From contig NZ_JAGUCN010000011.1 in assembly GCF_018271975.1 (NCBI RefSeq), positions 117,738 through 181,737 of the forward strand: a stretch of 64,000 nt of DNA, given 5' to 3'. The DNA is from Carboxylicivirga mesophila. GTDB taxonomy: Bacteria; Bacteroidota; Bacteroidia; Bacteroidales; Marinilabiliaceae. The position numbers and the translations under genes were made by a program. Below the pieces are notes generated by a model, which made no database searches, had not been told where the DNA came from, and worked only from the letters and a program-made list of their open reading frames with translations. Shown here piece after piece: positions 37,364 through 46,138 of the stretch. Every line of letters begins with the position of its first letter. The stretch's first letter is position 1.

Positions 37364-40225
37364 TTATTCAGCACTTATTTGTACTGGTTTCCCGGAATAT
37401 TTTATTTTCTGCCCTTTTAAACGGTCAAAATCGAGATCAACTTTATTCTTTTTACCGGCGAAAATCACCTCAAACTCCCGCTCCTCGGGCATACTACTAT
37501 ATGTTCCTATACGCTCACCAATTGTTAATACCCGCTCTTTATCAGACCACGAAACAGGAATCATCGCATAGTGTCCCTTTTCATAGTTGTAGTTGAGTCC
37601 TTCATCTTCGTATATGGTAAAAGCACCATCGGCACCGATGTACACCAATAATTTGATAGGTGCATACGGCTTTTGCCCGGTGTACTCAATTTGAGGCCCA
37701 ACTGGCACAATGGAACCGGCTTTGATAAACAGTGGCATTTGCTCATATGGAGCTTCCGCCATAATGCGTTGACCACCTTCAATCAAAGCTCCGTCATGAG
37801 CGTTGTACCAGGCTGTGCCACCGGGTAAATACACCTCGCGCTGACGAGCGCCATACTCGTATACCGGACAAACCATGAATGATGGCCCAAACATGTACTG
37901 GTCGTCAATATTGGTAACAGCCTTGTCATTGGCGAAATCCATCACCAAAGCACGCATCATGGTGTAATCATTAAAATAGACATAACCCGCCAGGGAATAG
38001 ATGTATGGCATCAGGCGATAGCGCAGCTTGTTGTATGCCACAATACTCTGATAGGCTTTATGCGATTCGGGCGCAATATGAAATACCTCGCGATAAGGAT
38101 ACTGCCCATGTGCCCTGTATAGTGGCACAAAAGTACCAAACTGATACCAGCGCGTATTAAGCTCGCGCCACTCCTCCATGTCCTCACTACCTTCACGGGC
38201 TGATTCGTAGCGTTTCTCCACACAAAAACCACCAATATCCATGGTCCAGTAAGGAATGCCTGACAAGGCAAAGTTCATTCCGGCTGTAATCTGTGCTTTC
38301 ATATCTTCCCAGCGAGTGCCTATATCGCCGCTCCAGGTGGCTGTGGCGTAACGCTGTAATCCGGCAAAACCCGAGCGGGTGAGCAGAAACACACGCTTAT
38401 CAGGATCTACGCTTCTTTGTCCGTTATAAATCGCATCGGCATTGGCCAGGGAGTAGGTATTGAAATACTCAGTGGATGAGCCAAGTGCCGTTGGACCACA
38501 AAGCTTCTTGCGGTAATCGATGCTGGCATTGGACAGGATATCGGGCTCTGAAGCATCCATCCACCAGGCATCCATCCCGTATTGATAAAGGTTATCGCGC
38601 ATTTGCGACCAGAAAAGTTCGCGTGCCCCCTGGCTGTAAGGATCATAGAAGGAACCTATATAACCCTGACCAATCCAGTCTCTCACACTGTCTTTCACCG
38701 CCTGCTGATACATGTAGCCTTTCGCATCCAGTGCCTTGTAATTATCGGTATTGATATAAAACTTAGGCCAGACAGAAATCATGCAGTGGGCATTCATACC
38801 GTGTATATCATCCATCATTTTTTGTGGATCAGGAAAACGGCTGGTATCAAACTGATGACTGCCCCATTGGTCCTCCTCCCAGTACGACCAGTCCTGCACA
38901 ATATTATCGATGGGAATGTGACGCTTACGAAATTCAGCTAAGGTACCGACTATCTCATCCTGTGTTTTGTAGCGTTCCCTGCTTTGCCAGAAACCATAGG
39001 CCCAGCGCGGCAAGATGGTGGCTTTACCGGTTAGTTGCCGGTAACCACTAATGACCTCATCCATGTTTTGGCCATGCACAAAATAGTAATCAAGCTGCTG
39101 GCCCATCTCCGACCATAAAGCCAGCTTACCCTGCTCTTCAGCTGGTCGGGGTGCTAAGGCCTTGAGCCCGATGTACGACACACCGCCATCGGGTTTCCAG
39201 CTTAGCTTAAGAGGTACCCGCTGCCCTTTCTCCAGCTCAACAGTAAACTTATAGGTATTAGGATTCCAGGCCGTTCGCCAGCGCTCTTTCACCACTTCCT
39301 TACCGGCCATCTCCACTTTGGTGTATCCGGCATAGTAAAGCTTAAAATGATAGGTGCCGCTTTCGGGTGCTTCAATCTGCCCCTCCCACTCAATGGTCGA
39401 ATTTTCAAAGGGAAATGCCTCGGGAAATTGCTTAACAGCATCAAGGTGTTCATAGTCGATGTCTGCTTCATCTTGTTGCACAAACACAGTGCCATCGGAC
39501 GTAGTGTATGTGGCGGTTAATCCCCCTTTTTCGCCCTGCTTGTTATACAAAGTAAACTGCGAAAGCTGCCCATAGTCGTTGGGATTACCAAAGCGGGAGA
39601 GCGAGTAATTATCCCACAAGAGGCCGTAGTTTTTATTCGACACAATAAAAGGCACTGATACTTTTGTGTTGTACTGATACAATTCCTCATTCTTGCCTTT
39701 ATAATTCCACTCGTCGCTCTGGTGCTGTCCTAAGCCATAAAAGGCCTCATCATCGGGCGAGTCAAACACCTGCTCAAAGGTATAACCGGTATAGCCGTCA
39801 ACGCTTATGGGGCTAAACTTTTTATGACCACCAGCCTGCTCCTTTAGCAAAGCATTGCCCTCACTATCAAAAAAAGCCACTTCGCCTGTTTGCAATGATG
39901 CTTTCACCTTAACATCAGCAGTGCTGAGCAGCAATGCGTCCTCCTTTTCCTCAAGGGTGAATTTCACCTTATTTTCGCCCTGTGGGATGACCACAAGACT
40001 CTCGCGTGGATTTAATTGATTTTCGGGTGATGCCACCACCCTGATAATGCCCTCCGACACTGCATGAATCTGCACCATCTGAGCATCGGCATTGCTACGC
40101 TCTTTGGGGTATATAATAACACCATCGCTCTGGCGCAGGTAGGTCGGTTGACTGCATGACACCAATAAAAAGCTGTACGCTAATAATTGTCCGAGATACT
40201 TTAGTTTTTGTGTTGTCCTGTTCAT
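37364..40225 (-). CDS. GH31 alpha-xylosidase with PA14 insert, lipoprotein
   Basis: 953 residues with lipobox LLVSC near residue 24. The GH31 barrel has the nucleophile Asp in WWMDASEPDI and the acid/base Asp in TWSGDIGTRWEDM. WSYWEEDQWGSHQFD precedes them. A PA14 domain (about 240-355, including WEGQIEAPESGTYHFKLYY) is inserted ahead of the barrel. This insert and the length match the xyloglucan alpha-xylosidases of Cellvibrio and Bacteroides ovatus, where PA14 extends the active-site cleft. I therefore prefer alpha-xylosidase over alpha-glucosidase. It has its own promoter (40334-40366) and terminator. Confidence 0.9.
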   Translation of the reverse strand: MNRTTQKLKYLGQLLAYSFLLVSCSQPTYLRQSDGVIIYPKERSNADAQMVQIHAVSEGIIRVVASPENQLNPRESLVVIPQGENKVKFTLEEKEDALLLSTADVKVKASLQTGEVAFFDSEGNALLKEQAGGHKKFSPISVDGYTGYTFEQVFDSPDDEAFYGLGQHQSDEWNYKGKNEELYQYNTKVSVPFIVSNKNYGLLWDNYSLSRFGNPNDYGQLSQFTLYNKQGEKGGLTATYTTSDGTVFVQQDEADIDYEHLDAVKQFPEAFPFENSTIEWEGQIEAPESGTYHFKLYYAGYTKVEMAGKEVVKERWRTAWNPNTYKFTVELEKGQRVPLKLSWKPDGGVSYIGLKALAPRPAEEQGKLALWSEMGQQLDYYFVHGQNMDEVISGYRQLTGKATILPRWAYGFWQSRERYKTQDEIVGTLAEFRKRHIPIDNIVQDWSYWEEDQWGSHQFDTSRFPDPQKMMDDIHGMNAHCMISVWPKFYINTDNYKALDAKGYMYQQAVKDSVRDWIGQGYIGSFYDPYSQGARELFWSQMRDNLYQYGMDAWWMDASEPDILSNASIDYRKKLCGPTALGSSTEYFNTYSLANADAIYNGQRSVDPDKRVFLLTRSGFAGLQRYATATWSGDIGTRWEDMKAQITAGMNFALSGIPYWTMDIGGFCVEKRYESAREGSEDMEEWRELNTRWYQFGTFVPLYRAHGQYPYREVFHIAPESHKAYQSIVAYNKLRYRLMPYIYSLAGYVYFNDYTMMRALVMDFANDKAVTNIDDQYMFGPSFMVCPVYEYGARQREVYLPGGTAWYNAHDGALIEGGQRIMAEAPYEQMPLFIKAGSIVPVGPQIEYTGQKPYAPIKLLVYIGADGAFTIYEDEGLNYNYEKGHYAMIPVSWSDKERVLTIGERIGTYSSMPEEREFEVIFAGKKNKVDLDFDRLKGQKIKYSGKPVQISAE

Positions 40226-40333
40226 ATAGCTGTTATCATTTTTTCCATGTGTGAAGAGTCGCTATTTGTTGACTTATACCACATACAATTGCGCTGTCAC
40301 ATGGCGCTTTGGCATTTGTCAATAGACTCATCA

Positions 40334-40366
40334 CAAAAGTATCGCAATGGCACCTGCCGGCACCAA
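40334..40366 (-). promoter_or_regulatory. promoter of GH31
   Basis: On the minus strand TTG (40366-40364), 22 bp, then TACTTTTG (40341-40334), about 110 bp before the GH31 start. The long leader (40226-40333) shows no structure I recognise. The direct repeats of the neighbouring array are absent here. Confidence 0.55.
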
Positions 40367-40591
40367 ACGATTGTTAATGATAGGGGTTAAAATGATAACT
40401 GCTATGTTGCTAATGATGTGAATGTATGTATAATTTGATAATTAAGTGACCCTAAAGCAACGCGCAGACTACTGATAAACTGCTGTTTAGAGATCAATAA
40501 CCTCCTCAGCCCTTCTTCCCGCGAAGCGGAACAAGCCTAACAGGTGGGAAACCCGTGAGCTTCAATTCAACAACCTTAAGAAGTATCTGGC
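40367..40591. other. intergenic between GH31 promoter and the regulator array
   Basis: No ORF supported. It includes a short inverted repeat CCCGCGAAGCGG (about 40519-40530), but nothing I can assign. It marks the border between the hemicellulose region and the AraC/hydrolase array. Confidence 0.5.
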
Positions 40592-41422
40592 TTATAACTT
40601 ACTCAACTGAATCAGATCGACCGAGAAAGTGAGGTAACTCCTATCAGCCAAAGGGTTGACAACAGCCGCCACTTTAACCGGTAAGCGAGCATTTTCTCCA
40701 ACCTTAATTTTACGGGTAAAGGCAATGCCAATATCATTGAAACCAGGTTTTGCTCCATAGAAATGAGCACCTGTCGGATCGTGTAAACTAAACGCTCCAC
40801 CAACATGGGCCTTTACTTTATTATCGCCCCAATACCAACCATATTCTAATGCCAGGTATTGGGTATATCTTTGTGCCCCTCTGTAACTAATCAATTCGTT
40901 GCCAGCCTGAATGTATTCCAGTTCATTATCACGCCCAAAAACCAAAGTGGAGGATTTTAAGTGCCAATGACCGGCATTATCAAGCTGCACATTCACTATC
41001 AGGTCGAGCAGGCCCCGGGTTGTTTGTTTATTGAAATCAAATATGCCGCTTGGATCAGGGATATCAGTAATACCCTGTGTAAAGTTGTAATAGTATTCGA
41101 GGTGCACGTTAAATCGTGGTTGACGATAGACCAGTATAAAATCTGTTTCCTGATAAACGCCATTGAGGCCAACGCCTCCATACATACCAAAAATCCAATC
41201 GCCCCAAATAACACCGGCTTGCGTGGCCATAGCCGGAGAGGCTGATGGTAACAAGCCCCGAAAAACATTTTGTGACTTAAAAGCCAGGCTCATGTCCCAG
41301 TCTGCTTTAGCAGCCTTATCATTGTAAAGGCTATCTGCAACTACTTTATTATCGTGCTGTGCCCTGGCCATAAAAACAAAGCCAGACATAAATAAAACAA
41401 AAACTATAATTCGCTCTCTCAT
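40592..41422 (-). CDS. outer-membrane beta-barrel protein of unknown function
   Basis: 276 residues with a signal peptide (MRERIIVFVLFMSGFVFMARA). The rest is alternating amphipathic strands rich in aromatic and Gly residues (VNVQLDNAGHWHLKSSTLVF, YLALEYGWYWGDNKVKAHVG), ending in SVDLIQLSKL. This is the look of a 10-14-strand porin-like barrel. I recognise no family. It is the leftmost member of the ten-unit regulon: the paired direct repeats lie at 41487-41524. A terminator behind the serine hydrolase gene isolates it as a single-gene unit. Role probably passage of the array's substrate through the outer membrane (inference). Confidence 0.75.
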   Translation of the reverse strand: MRERIIVFVLFMSGFVFMARAQHDNKVVADSLYNDKAAKADWDMSLAFKSQNVFRGLLPSASPAMATQAGVIWGDWIFGMYGGVGLNGVYQETDFILVYRQPRFNVHLEYYYNFTQGITDIPDPSGIFDFNKQTTRGLLDLIVNVQLDNAGHWHLKSSTLVFGRDNELEYIQAGNELISYRGAQRYTQYLALEYGWYWGDNKVKAHVGGAFSLHDPTGAHFYGAKPGFNDIGIAFTRKIKVGENARLPVKVAAVVNPLADRSYLTFSVDLIQLSKL

Positions 41423-41457
41423 AACTTACTCATATAAATGGTGACTTATTTGATATT

Positions 41458-41524
41458 CAAAACTACTGTGTAATCAGGGGTTTAATTAATCCAATATGCT
41501 CATACATCACCCCAAAATCGCCAA
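41458..41524 (-). promoter_or_regulatory. array promoter/operator 1 (outer-membrane barrel gene)
   Basis: -7 box TAGTTTTG (41465-41458, minus strand), 21 bp, then plus-strand repeats TAATCCAATATGCTCAT (41487-41503) and CACCCCAAAATCGCCAA (41508-41524) at 21-bp period. The proximal repeat covers the -33 position, as expected for activation. Confidence 0.7.
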
Positions 41525-41552
41525 ACAGTAATTCAGATATATTTAAGAGGTA

Positions 41553-41591
41553 GTTAAAAAAATGGAGGCTGATATAAGAACCAGCCTCCAT
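41553..41591 (-). terminator. terminator after serine hydrolase 1
   Basis: A perfect 9-bp stem, ATGGAGGCT (41562-41570) with AGCCTCCAT (41583-41591). On the minus strand a T run follows (41561-41556). Confidence 0.88.
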
Positions 41592-41612
41592 GTATATTGA
41601 GTCTTTACGGTG

Positions 41613-42893
41613 TTATTTATTTAAATAGTCTGTAATCTGTTGAAACGCATTTTCCACACGCTTCATACGCTCACGATCGGCACTTGTTTTTTCGGATGCA
41701 AAACGCACAATCACCACTTCTTTGGTTGGGTTCACATAAATGTATTGGCCATAGATACCTTTCGCCAGGTAAGCATTATCCTCATTGCCTTTTGCCCACC
41801 AAAAGTTGCGGTAAGTTCCTTCCGGATACAAATCGGCATGTGTTCCATTACTAAACTCTTCTCTGTTACCATTATTGATAATGTCTTCTGTAATGGCTGA
41901 TGAGAATACACGCTTACCGTTGATCATACCGCCTTGTTGCATCAATAAGCCAAACTTGGCAAAATCATATGCCGGAGCTGACACACCACCTGTTGCCCAG
42001 GCAATACCTGCTCCGTCAAGCAAATAAATAGTCTGTCCTTCAGCCCCTAAATGACGCCATACTTCATCTGACACATTCTGCTCAAGCGTTTTGCCGGTTA
42101 CACGATTCAACACCCATCCCAGCACATCAACAGCTGGAGAGTTGTACATAAATGATTCACCATGCTTACGGTCTTGCTTAATGCCGGGCAGAAAATCCAT
42201 CACTCCACCACCTTCGTATCCTTTTATCTGCCATGAGTTGGCTGCGGCACCATACTGGCGGGCAAACGACTGTTCATTCATCAACTCACCAATACTTTCA
42301 TTCCAGGCTGTTCCAACACTCATATCTAACAGCTGACGCACAGTAGCCTTCGCAAATCCGCTTTTTGACAATTCGGGTATGATATCTTTTATCATTGCAT
42401 CAGCATCCAAGGTGCCTCGTTCGATTAAGATAGCTGCCACCGTTCCAATTACTGATTTAGAAGTAGATGCAGCCCAGTGTGGAGATAAAGGTGACATATC
42501 ATTCCAGAACCGCTCATATACTAATTGTCCTTTATGCAGTACTACAAAAGCATCGGTATTATAGTTCTCCAATAGCTCGCGCAGTTCAAAGGACTGATCA
42601 CCCTCAAGCCCCACCGTTAATCCATCAAGATTTTGTACTGCACGCTCAAAAGGAACAGCCGGGCCATAGCCATTATCAATATTCGCAGTGTTATGAATGC
42701 GCTGTACATTTAAAAATCCCCAACGATTAAAGGGATACATCGCCCAATTGGTAGCGTCTACCCGCTTATCTTCAGATGCCGGATAGCCTTCCATCAATCC
42801 TAACTCTTTGGCTGTATCACCCGATTGAGCAACTGCACTATTCGCCATGGTTAAAACAGCAACTGCCATTAATAAATAACTTCTTAGTTTCAT
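41613..42893 (-). CDS. serine hydrolase, class C beta-lactamase fold, NylB-like
   Basis: 426 residues with a signal peptide (MKLRSYLLMAVAVLTMANSAVA). The catalytic Ser143-X-X-Lys146 lies in AASTSKSVIGTV, and Tyr250 lies in SFMYNSPAVDVLGW. As I recall it, NylB (6-aminohexanoate-dimer hydrolase) aligns along the whole length: TDAFVVLHKGQLVYE, TLDADAMIKDIIPEL, ATGGVSAPAYDFAKFG, YPEGTYRNFWWAKGNE, GIYGQYIYVNP. The position I align with NylB Tyr170, needed for efficient amide hydrolysis, is not Tyr here (WNESI), so esterase or another amide is quite possible. Exported to the periplasm. Carries operator 2 and is divergent from AraC regulator 1. Confidence 0.88.
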   Translation of the reverse strand: MKLRSYLLMAVAVLTMANSAVAQSGDTAKELGLMEGYPASEDKRVDATNWAMYPFNRWGFLNVQRIHNTANIDNGYGPAVPFERAVQNLDGLTVGLEGDQSFELRELLENYNTDAFVVLHKGQLVYERFWNDMSPLSPHWAASTSKSVIGTVAAILIERGTLDADAMIKDIIPELSKSGFAKATVRQLLDMSVGTAWNESIGELMNEQSFARQYGAAANSWQIKGYEGGGVMDFLPGIKQDRKHGESFMYNSPAVDVLGWVLNRVTGKTLEQNVSDEVWRHLGAEGQTIYLLDGAGIAWATGGVSAPAYDFAKFGLLMQQGGMINGKRVFSSAITEDIINNGNREEFSNGTHADLYPEGTYRNFWWAKGNEDNAYLAKGIYGQYIYVNPTKEVVIVRFASEKTSADRERMKRVENAFQQITDYLNK

Positions 42894-42927
42894 AATATTA
42901 CGTTTTAAATTGTTTCAACTTACATGA

Positions 42928-42994
42928 CAAAAGTACAGGAGCTGCCAGGCTCTGAGCAATTGATTTTCTTCAAGTAAAATTCCAAAATCGTCAA
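42928..42994 (-). promoter_or_regulatory. array promoter/operator 2 (serine hydrolase 1)
   Basis: -7 box TACTTTTG (42935-42928, minus), 21 bp, repeats CAATTGATTTTCTTCAA (42957-42973) and AATTCCAAAATCGTCAA (42978-42994). The proximal repeat begins with the -33 TTG (42959-42957, minus). Confidence 0.72.
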
Positions 42995-43010
42995 AACAAC
43001 ACAACTAGCC

Positions 43011-43041
43011 TTGTTCGGCCCTACATAATCAGTTACATTTG
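43011..43041 (+). promoter_or_regulatory. promoter of AraC regulator 1
   Basis: TTG (43011-43013), 20 bp, TACATTTG (43034-43041). It follows operator 2 by 16 bp, so binding there could also affect the regulator's own expression. The box decides the gene start: translation must begin downstream, at 43060. Confidence 0.7.
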
Positions 43042-43059
43042 AAAGACGAGAAAGAAACT

Positions 43060-44043
43060 ATGAAGAACACCAAGCCCGTATTACTTGAATTAAGAGAAGG
43101 CCAGGTAGAAAACTACTTCAAGGCCATGTATGACCACTTTGGTGGTGAGCTAAAAAGCAACTCCTACTATTTGAAGAAAGGCACTACATTAGTACATGGC
43201 ACTGCTATACAGCTAACAGAAGGCATTGAGTTTTCGATTATTGATGCAATACATTCTGAAGCACTGAAAATGGTAAGGATACCGGATAATAACCCGGACT
43301 ATTATCACCTGGTGATTATTCATACAGGCGAGTACACACAAACATTTGAGCAGGAGCTTTTGAAACTGGAAGCTAACAGTACCAAAGGGATCTTTATCTA
43401 CAACGGCATGTTTCCGCTAGAAGCTGAATTTCCTGCCAACTCGCCTTATAAAGCCATCACATTTAAATTTCAGAAATCCTGCCTCGAAGATATAATTCCC
43501 GAAGCCGCTGCAATGCTCAAAACGATGTATCCAACAGACGAAGGCCTGGCCTACCACATTCCTACTACCAATGAGGTGAATCAGCTGGTCGACGATATTC
43601 TGCGTTACCAAAAGGGAATATACGGGGCCAAAGCAATGATAAAAGCGCGGGCTTTCGAGGCCTTGGTCATCACCATGAAAATAATGGAACAAATGACAGA
43701 TGACGAGCTGCATGGCTTGCATATTGACGATTACAACCGGCTGATGCGTATCAAAAAGCACCTGCTGGATTCATTAACCGACACCATCAATGTAGAAGCC
43801 ATTGCTGAAGAGTTTGCCATTAGCGTATCGAAGCTTAACAGGGATTTTAAAGCCTTGTTTGATATGACCATCTATAAGTTTTACACCCGTGCTAAAATGG
43901 ATGAAGCCTACCGTCGATTGCAAACAGGTAATTACTCGGTGGCTGAAGTGGGCTATGACCTGGGCTACAGCAGTCTTCCCAAGTTCTCGGAGATGTTTAA
44001 GAAAGTAAAGGGGATTAACCCGAGTGATGTGGTGGCGCTGTAA
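43060..44043 (+). CDS. AraC-type regulator 1 of the array
   Basis: 327 residues from the ATG at 43060. A TTG start at 43039 would lie inside the -7 box and is rejected. The N-terminal about 215 residues form a sensor domain shared by five paralogs (EGQVENYFKAMYDHFGGEL, MVRIPDNNPDYYHLVIIHTG, GIFIYNGMFPLEAEFPANSP); I know no ligand for it. A conserved link, LHGLHIDDYNRLMRIKKHL, leads to the double helix-turn-helix: IAEEFAISVSKLNRDFKALF and VAEVGYDLGYSSLPKFSEMF. It is divergent from serine hydrolase 1. It probably binds the paired repeats and activates array promoters. A terminator follows at 44078. Confidence 0.92.
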   Translation: MKNTKPVLLELREGQVENYFKAMYDHFGGELKSNSYYLKKGTTLVHGTAIQLTEGIEFSIIDAIHSEALKMVRIPDNNPDYYHLVIIHTGEYTQTFEQELLKLEANSTKGIFIYNGMFPLEAEFPANSPYKAITFKFQKSCLEDIIPEAAAMLKTMYPTDEGLAYHIPTTNEVNQLVDDILRYQKGIYGAKAMIKARAFEALVITMKIMEQMTDDELHGLHIDDYNRLMRIKKHLLDSLTDTINVEAIAEEFAISVSKLNRDFKALFDMTIYKFYTRAKMDEAYRRLQTGNYSVAEVGYDLGYSSLPKFSEMFKKVKGINPSDVVAL

Positions 44044-44077
44044 ATAATAAACAATCATACTTATTGCCATAAAACTT

Positions 44078-44116
44078 TACTACCCCATTGCTGTAGCAAC
44101 AGGGTAGTATTGTTTC
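44078..44116 (+). terminator. terminator after AraC regulator 1
   Basis: TACTACCC (44078-44085) pairs with GGGTAGTA (44102-44109). The inner TTGCT/AGCAA closes the hairpin, and TTGTTTCT follows. Confidence 0.78.
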
Positions 44117-44247
44117 TATATACGTTCTTTATGGTAAGGTCCTATACCGATTAGTGATTAAAATGACCTCTCAATGCGCTGCGCTTTTAACTGGTCTTTA
44201 ATCATCTATCGGCATTGCATCCACGTCAATTTGAATGGTTTTTGGTA

Positions 44248-45960
44248 TTATTTGTTTTCATAAACCTGCTTTCCATTCATCCAGGTCTCCACCACTTTAA
44301 TTTCTGAGATTGTTGATGGCTCAACCTTACGCGGATCGTCTTCCAGAATCACGAAATCGGCATATTTACCTACTTCAAGGCTACCTACCATATTATCAAC
44401 CATCATTTGCCATGCCGCTTCACTTGTTACAGCACGAATAGCTGATTCGACAGATACACGCTCAGCGGGGTTTAACACAAAATCAGGCTCTTTAAAAGTG
44501 GTTCGTGTTACCGCAATTTCAATTAGCTTGAGCATGTTAGGTTCTGTGACGGCAAAGTCGGAATGCAGGGTATAGCCAACCCCTGCTTTTTCAACGCTGG
44601 CTGTTCGGTCAAGCAATAGTGCTTTCTCTGGCCCAAACACCTCATCTCTCATCGCAGTCCCCCAATAGTGCACGTGGCCAATTAAAAAACTGGCTGATAC
44701 GCCCAGATCCTTCATCTTTTCAATCTGATCGTCGTGCAAAATAGAACAGTGCTCAATACGCGGACGTAGTTTTGCTACATCTATTCCATCGTCTTTTAAC
44801 ATCTGCATTACTGTCAACACATTGTCAATACCAGCATCGCCATTTCCATGTAAAGCCATGTGCCAGCCTTGTTCTGCTCTTATTTTAGCCTGACGATACA
44901 TTTCATCAACAGTCATATACTCTTTACCTAAGTTACCTTTCTGCTCTTCGTTATAAAACTCTTCGCGCTGGAATCCTGTATATCCCTGGTTTGAACCGTC
45001 AGCAACCAATTTGTAGCCCACTATTTTCACCAAATCATTACCATCGTACATTTTGGTTCCAGCTTCATTCCATTTCTCCTCAAGGGTGTACCATGGATAA
45101 GCCATTATGCGTGCGGTAAAATCTTCGCGTTGAGCCGCAGCTAATAATAAATCAAAATCGGCGGGGCCCTGACTGGTAATACCTAGTGAGAACTCACTGG
45201 TTGTAGTTAAACCATACTGGTTGAATTCATTTAACAAGGATACTATGGCGTCTTCCATATTTAACTGGCTTGCTGCTGGATTCGCCAACCATACAGGGAA
45301 GAATGCAATATTGTTTTTAACAACCCCAGTTAGTTTTCCTTGTTGGTCTTTTACATATTCAGCACCAGGAGGATTGGGCGTATTTTCATCAATTCCGGCA
45401 GCTTCGAATGCCAGCGAGTTTATATAAGCCAGATGACCTGAGGTATTTAAAATAAAGATGGGATGCTCGGTAGAAATTTGATCCAACTCTTTATTGGTTA
45501 TTGCTGATACGCCCTCCTGAACTGATGGGTCCCAGCCACTGGCAGCAATCCACTCTCCTTTTTCTTTTTTTGAAGCTATTTGCTTTAAATGATCAAGTGC
45601 TTCCTGGGTTGTTCTAAAATTATCGACTCCTATATTTTCGGTTAAAAACCGAACCGGCGCAAAGGTCAACACATGTGCGTGAGGATCAATGAAGCCCGGC
45701 AGCATGGTTTTGCCTTCCAAATCAATAATACTGGCTTGTTTCCCAAACTCTTTCTGTAGATTTGATAAATCACCGGTTGCAACAATCTTATCACCTTCAA
45801 TAGCAACCGCTTCCACTTCCGAAAAGTCACTGTCAACGGTCATAATGGTTCCACCATGAAAAATGGTGACTGCTGTCTCTTGCTGAGCGCAACTCGTCAG
45901 ACCAATCATTATCAGAATACCTAATAAGTAGGTCCTAAAAAAGTATCTTCTTGTCTGCAT
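44248..45960 (-). CDS. amidohydrolase, Amidohydro_3 (YtcJ-like), lipoprotein
   Basis: 570 residues. Lipobox GLTSC (Cys24) suggests a lipid-anchored, exported enzyme, unusual for this family. Metal-binding motifs of the amidohydrolase superfamily are present: HAH in GFIDPHAHVL (about 88-97), a barrel His in WHMALHGNGDAG, another in RPRIEHCSILHDD, and the Asp of HSDFAVTEP. These enzymes hydrolyse N-acyl or cyclic amides and related bonds; the substrate is unknown here. The gene has operator 3 and is divergent from AraC regulator 2. Role in the array: probably one hydrolytic step on an amide-containing compound (inference). Confidence 0.9.
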   Translation of the reverse strand: MQTRRYFFRTYLLGILIMIGLTSCAQQETAVTIFHGGTIMTVDSDFSEVEAVAIEGDKIVATGDLSNLQKEFGKQASIIDLEGKTMLPGFIDPHAHVLTFAPVRFLTENIGVDNFRTTQEALDHLKQIASKKEKGEWIAASGWDPSVQEGVSAITNKELDQISTEHPIFILNTSGHLAYINSLAFEAAGIDENTPNPPGAEYVKDQQGKLTGVVKNNIAFFPVWLANPAASQLNMEDAIVSLLNEFNQYGLTTTSEFSLGITSQGPADFDLLLAAAQREDFTARIMAYPWYTLEEKWNEAGTKMYDGNDLVKIVGYKLVADGSNQGYTGFQREEFYNEEQKGNLGKEYMTVDEMYRQAKIRAEQGWHMALHGNGDAGIDNVLTVMQMLKDDGIDVAKLRPRIEHCSILHDDQIEKMKDLGVSASFLIGHVHYWGTAMRDEVFGPEKALLLDRTASVEKAGVGYTLHSDFAVTEPNMLKLIEIAVTRTTFKEPDFVLNPAERVSVESAIRAVTSEAAWQMMVDNMVGSLEVGKYADFVILEDDPRKVEPSTISEIKVVETWMNGKQVYENK

Positions 45961-45993
45961 ATCTAATTATTTAATTGTTTGTAATTTCTGATA

Positions 45994-46060
45994 CAAACAT
46001 ATATAGATTCACAGGGGCCGATTGCACCTTTTTCGTCAAGCACTATCCCATTTTTTGCAT
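45994..46060 (-). promoter_or_regulatory. array promoter/operator 3 (amidohydrolase)
   Basis: -7 box TATGTTTG (46001-45994, minus), 21 bp, repeats TGCACCTTTTTCGTCAA (46023-46039) and TATCCCATTTTTTGCAT (46044-46060). Confidence 0.68.
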
Positions 46061-46088
46061 GGCATGCCATTAATAAGTGAGCTTAATG

Positions 46089-46119
46089 TTGGGGCAGATA
46101 CGAACAATCTTTATTTTTG
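46089..46119 (+). promoter_or_regulatory. promoter of AraC regulator 2
   Basis: TTG (46089-46091), 20 bp, TATTTTTG (46112-46119), 19 bp before the ATG. It lies 28 bp beyond operator 3. Confidence 0.7.
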
Positions 46120-46138
46120 ACATAAAGAAGCATAGCTA

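Noticed and set aside
38476..38941. Antisense ORFs of 90-120 codons within GH31 (similar ones lie opposite GH2, GH27 and HTCS genes)
   Set aside because: They lie fully inside clear coding genes and translate to low-complexity His/Arg/Pro-rich sequence, the usual shadow of these genes.
40334..40380. Possible array operator at the GH31 promoter
   Set aside because: The -7 box is good, but the sequence 21 bp upstream (CCAAACGATTGTTAATG) lacks the CC-N8-TCAA pattern and no second copy follows.
42894..43038. Operators as autoregulatory sites for the regulators only
   Set aside because: Sites 1, 6, 7, 8 and 9 have no divergent regulator gene, while all ten have the same fixed distance to the -7 box of the minus-strand gene. 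The repeats therefore belong to the target genes first.
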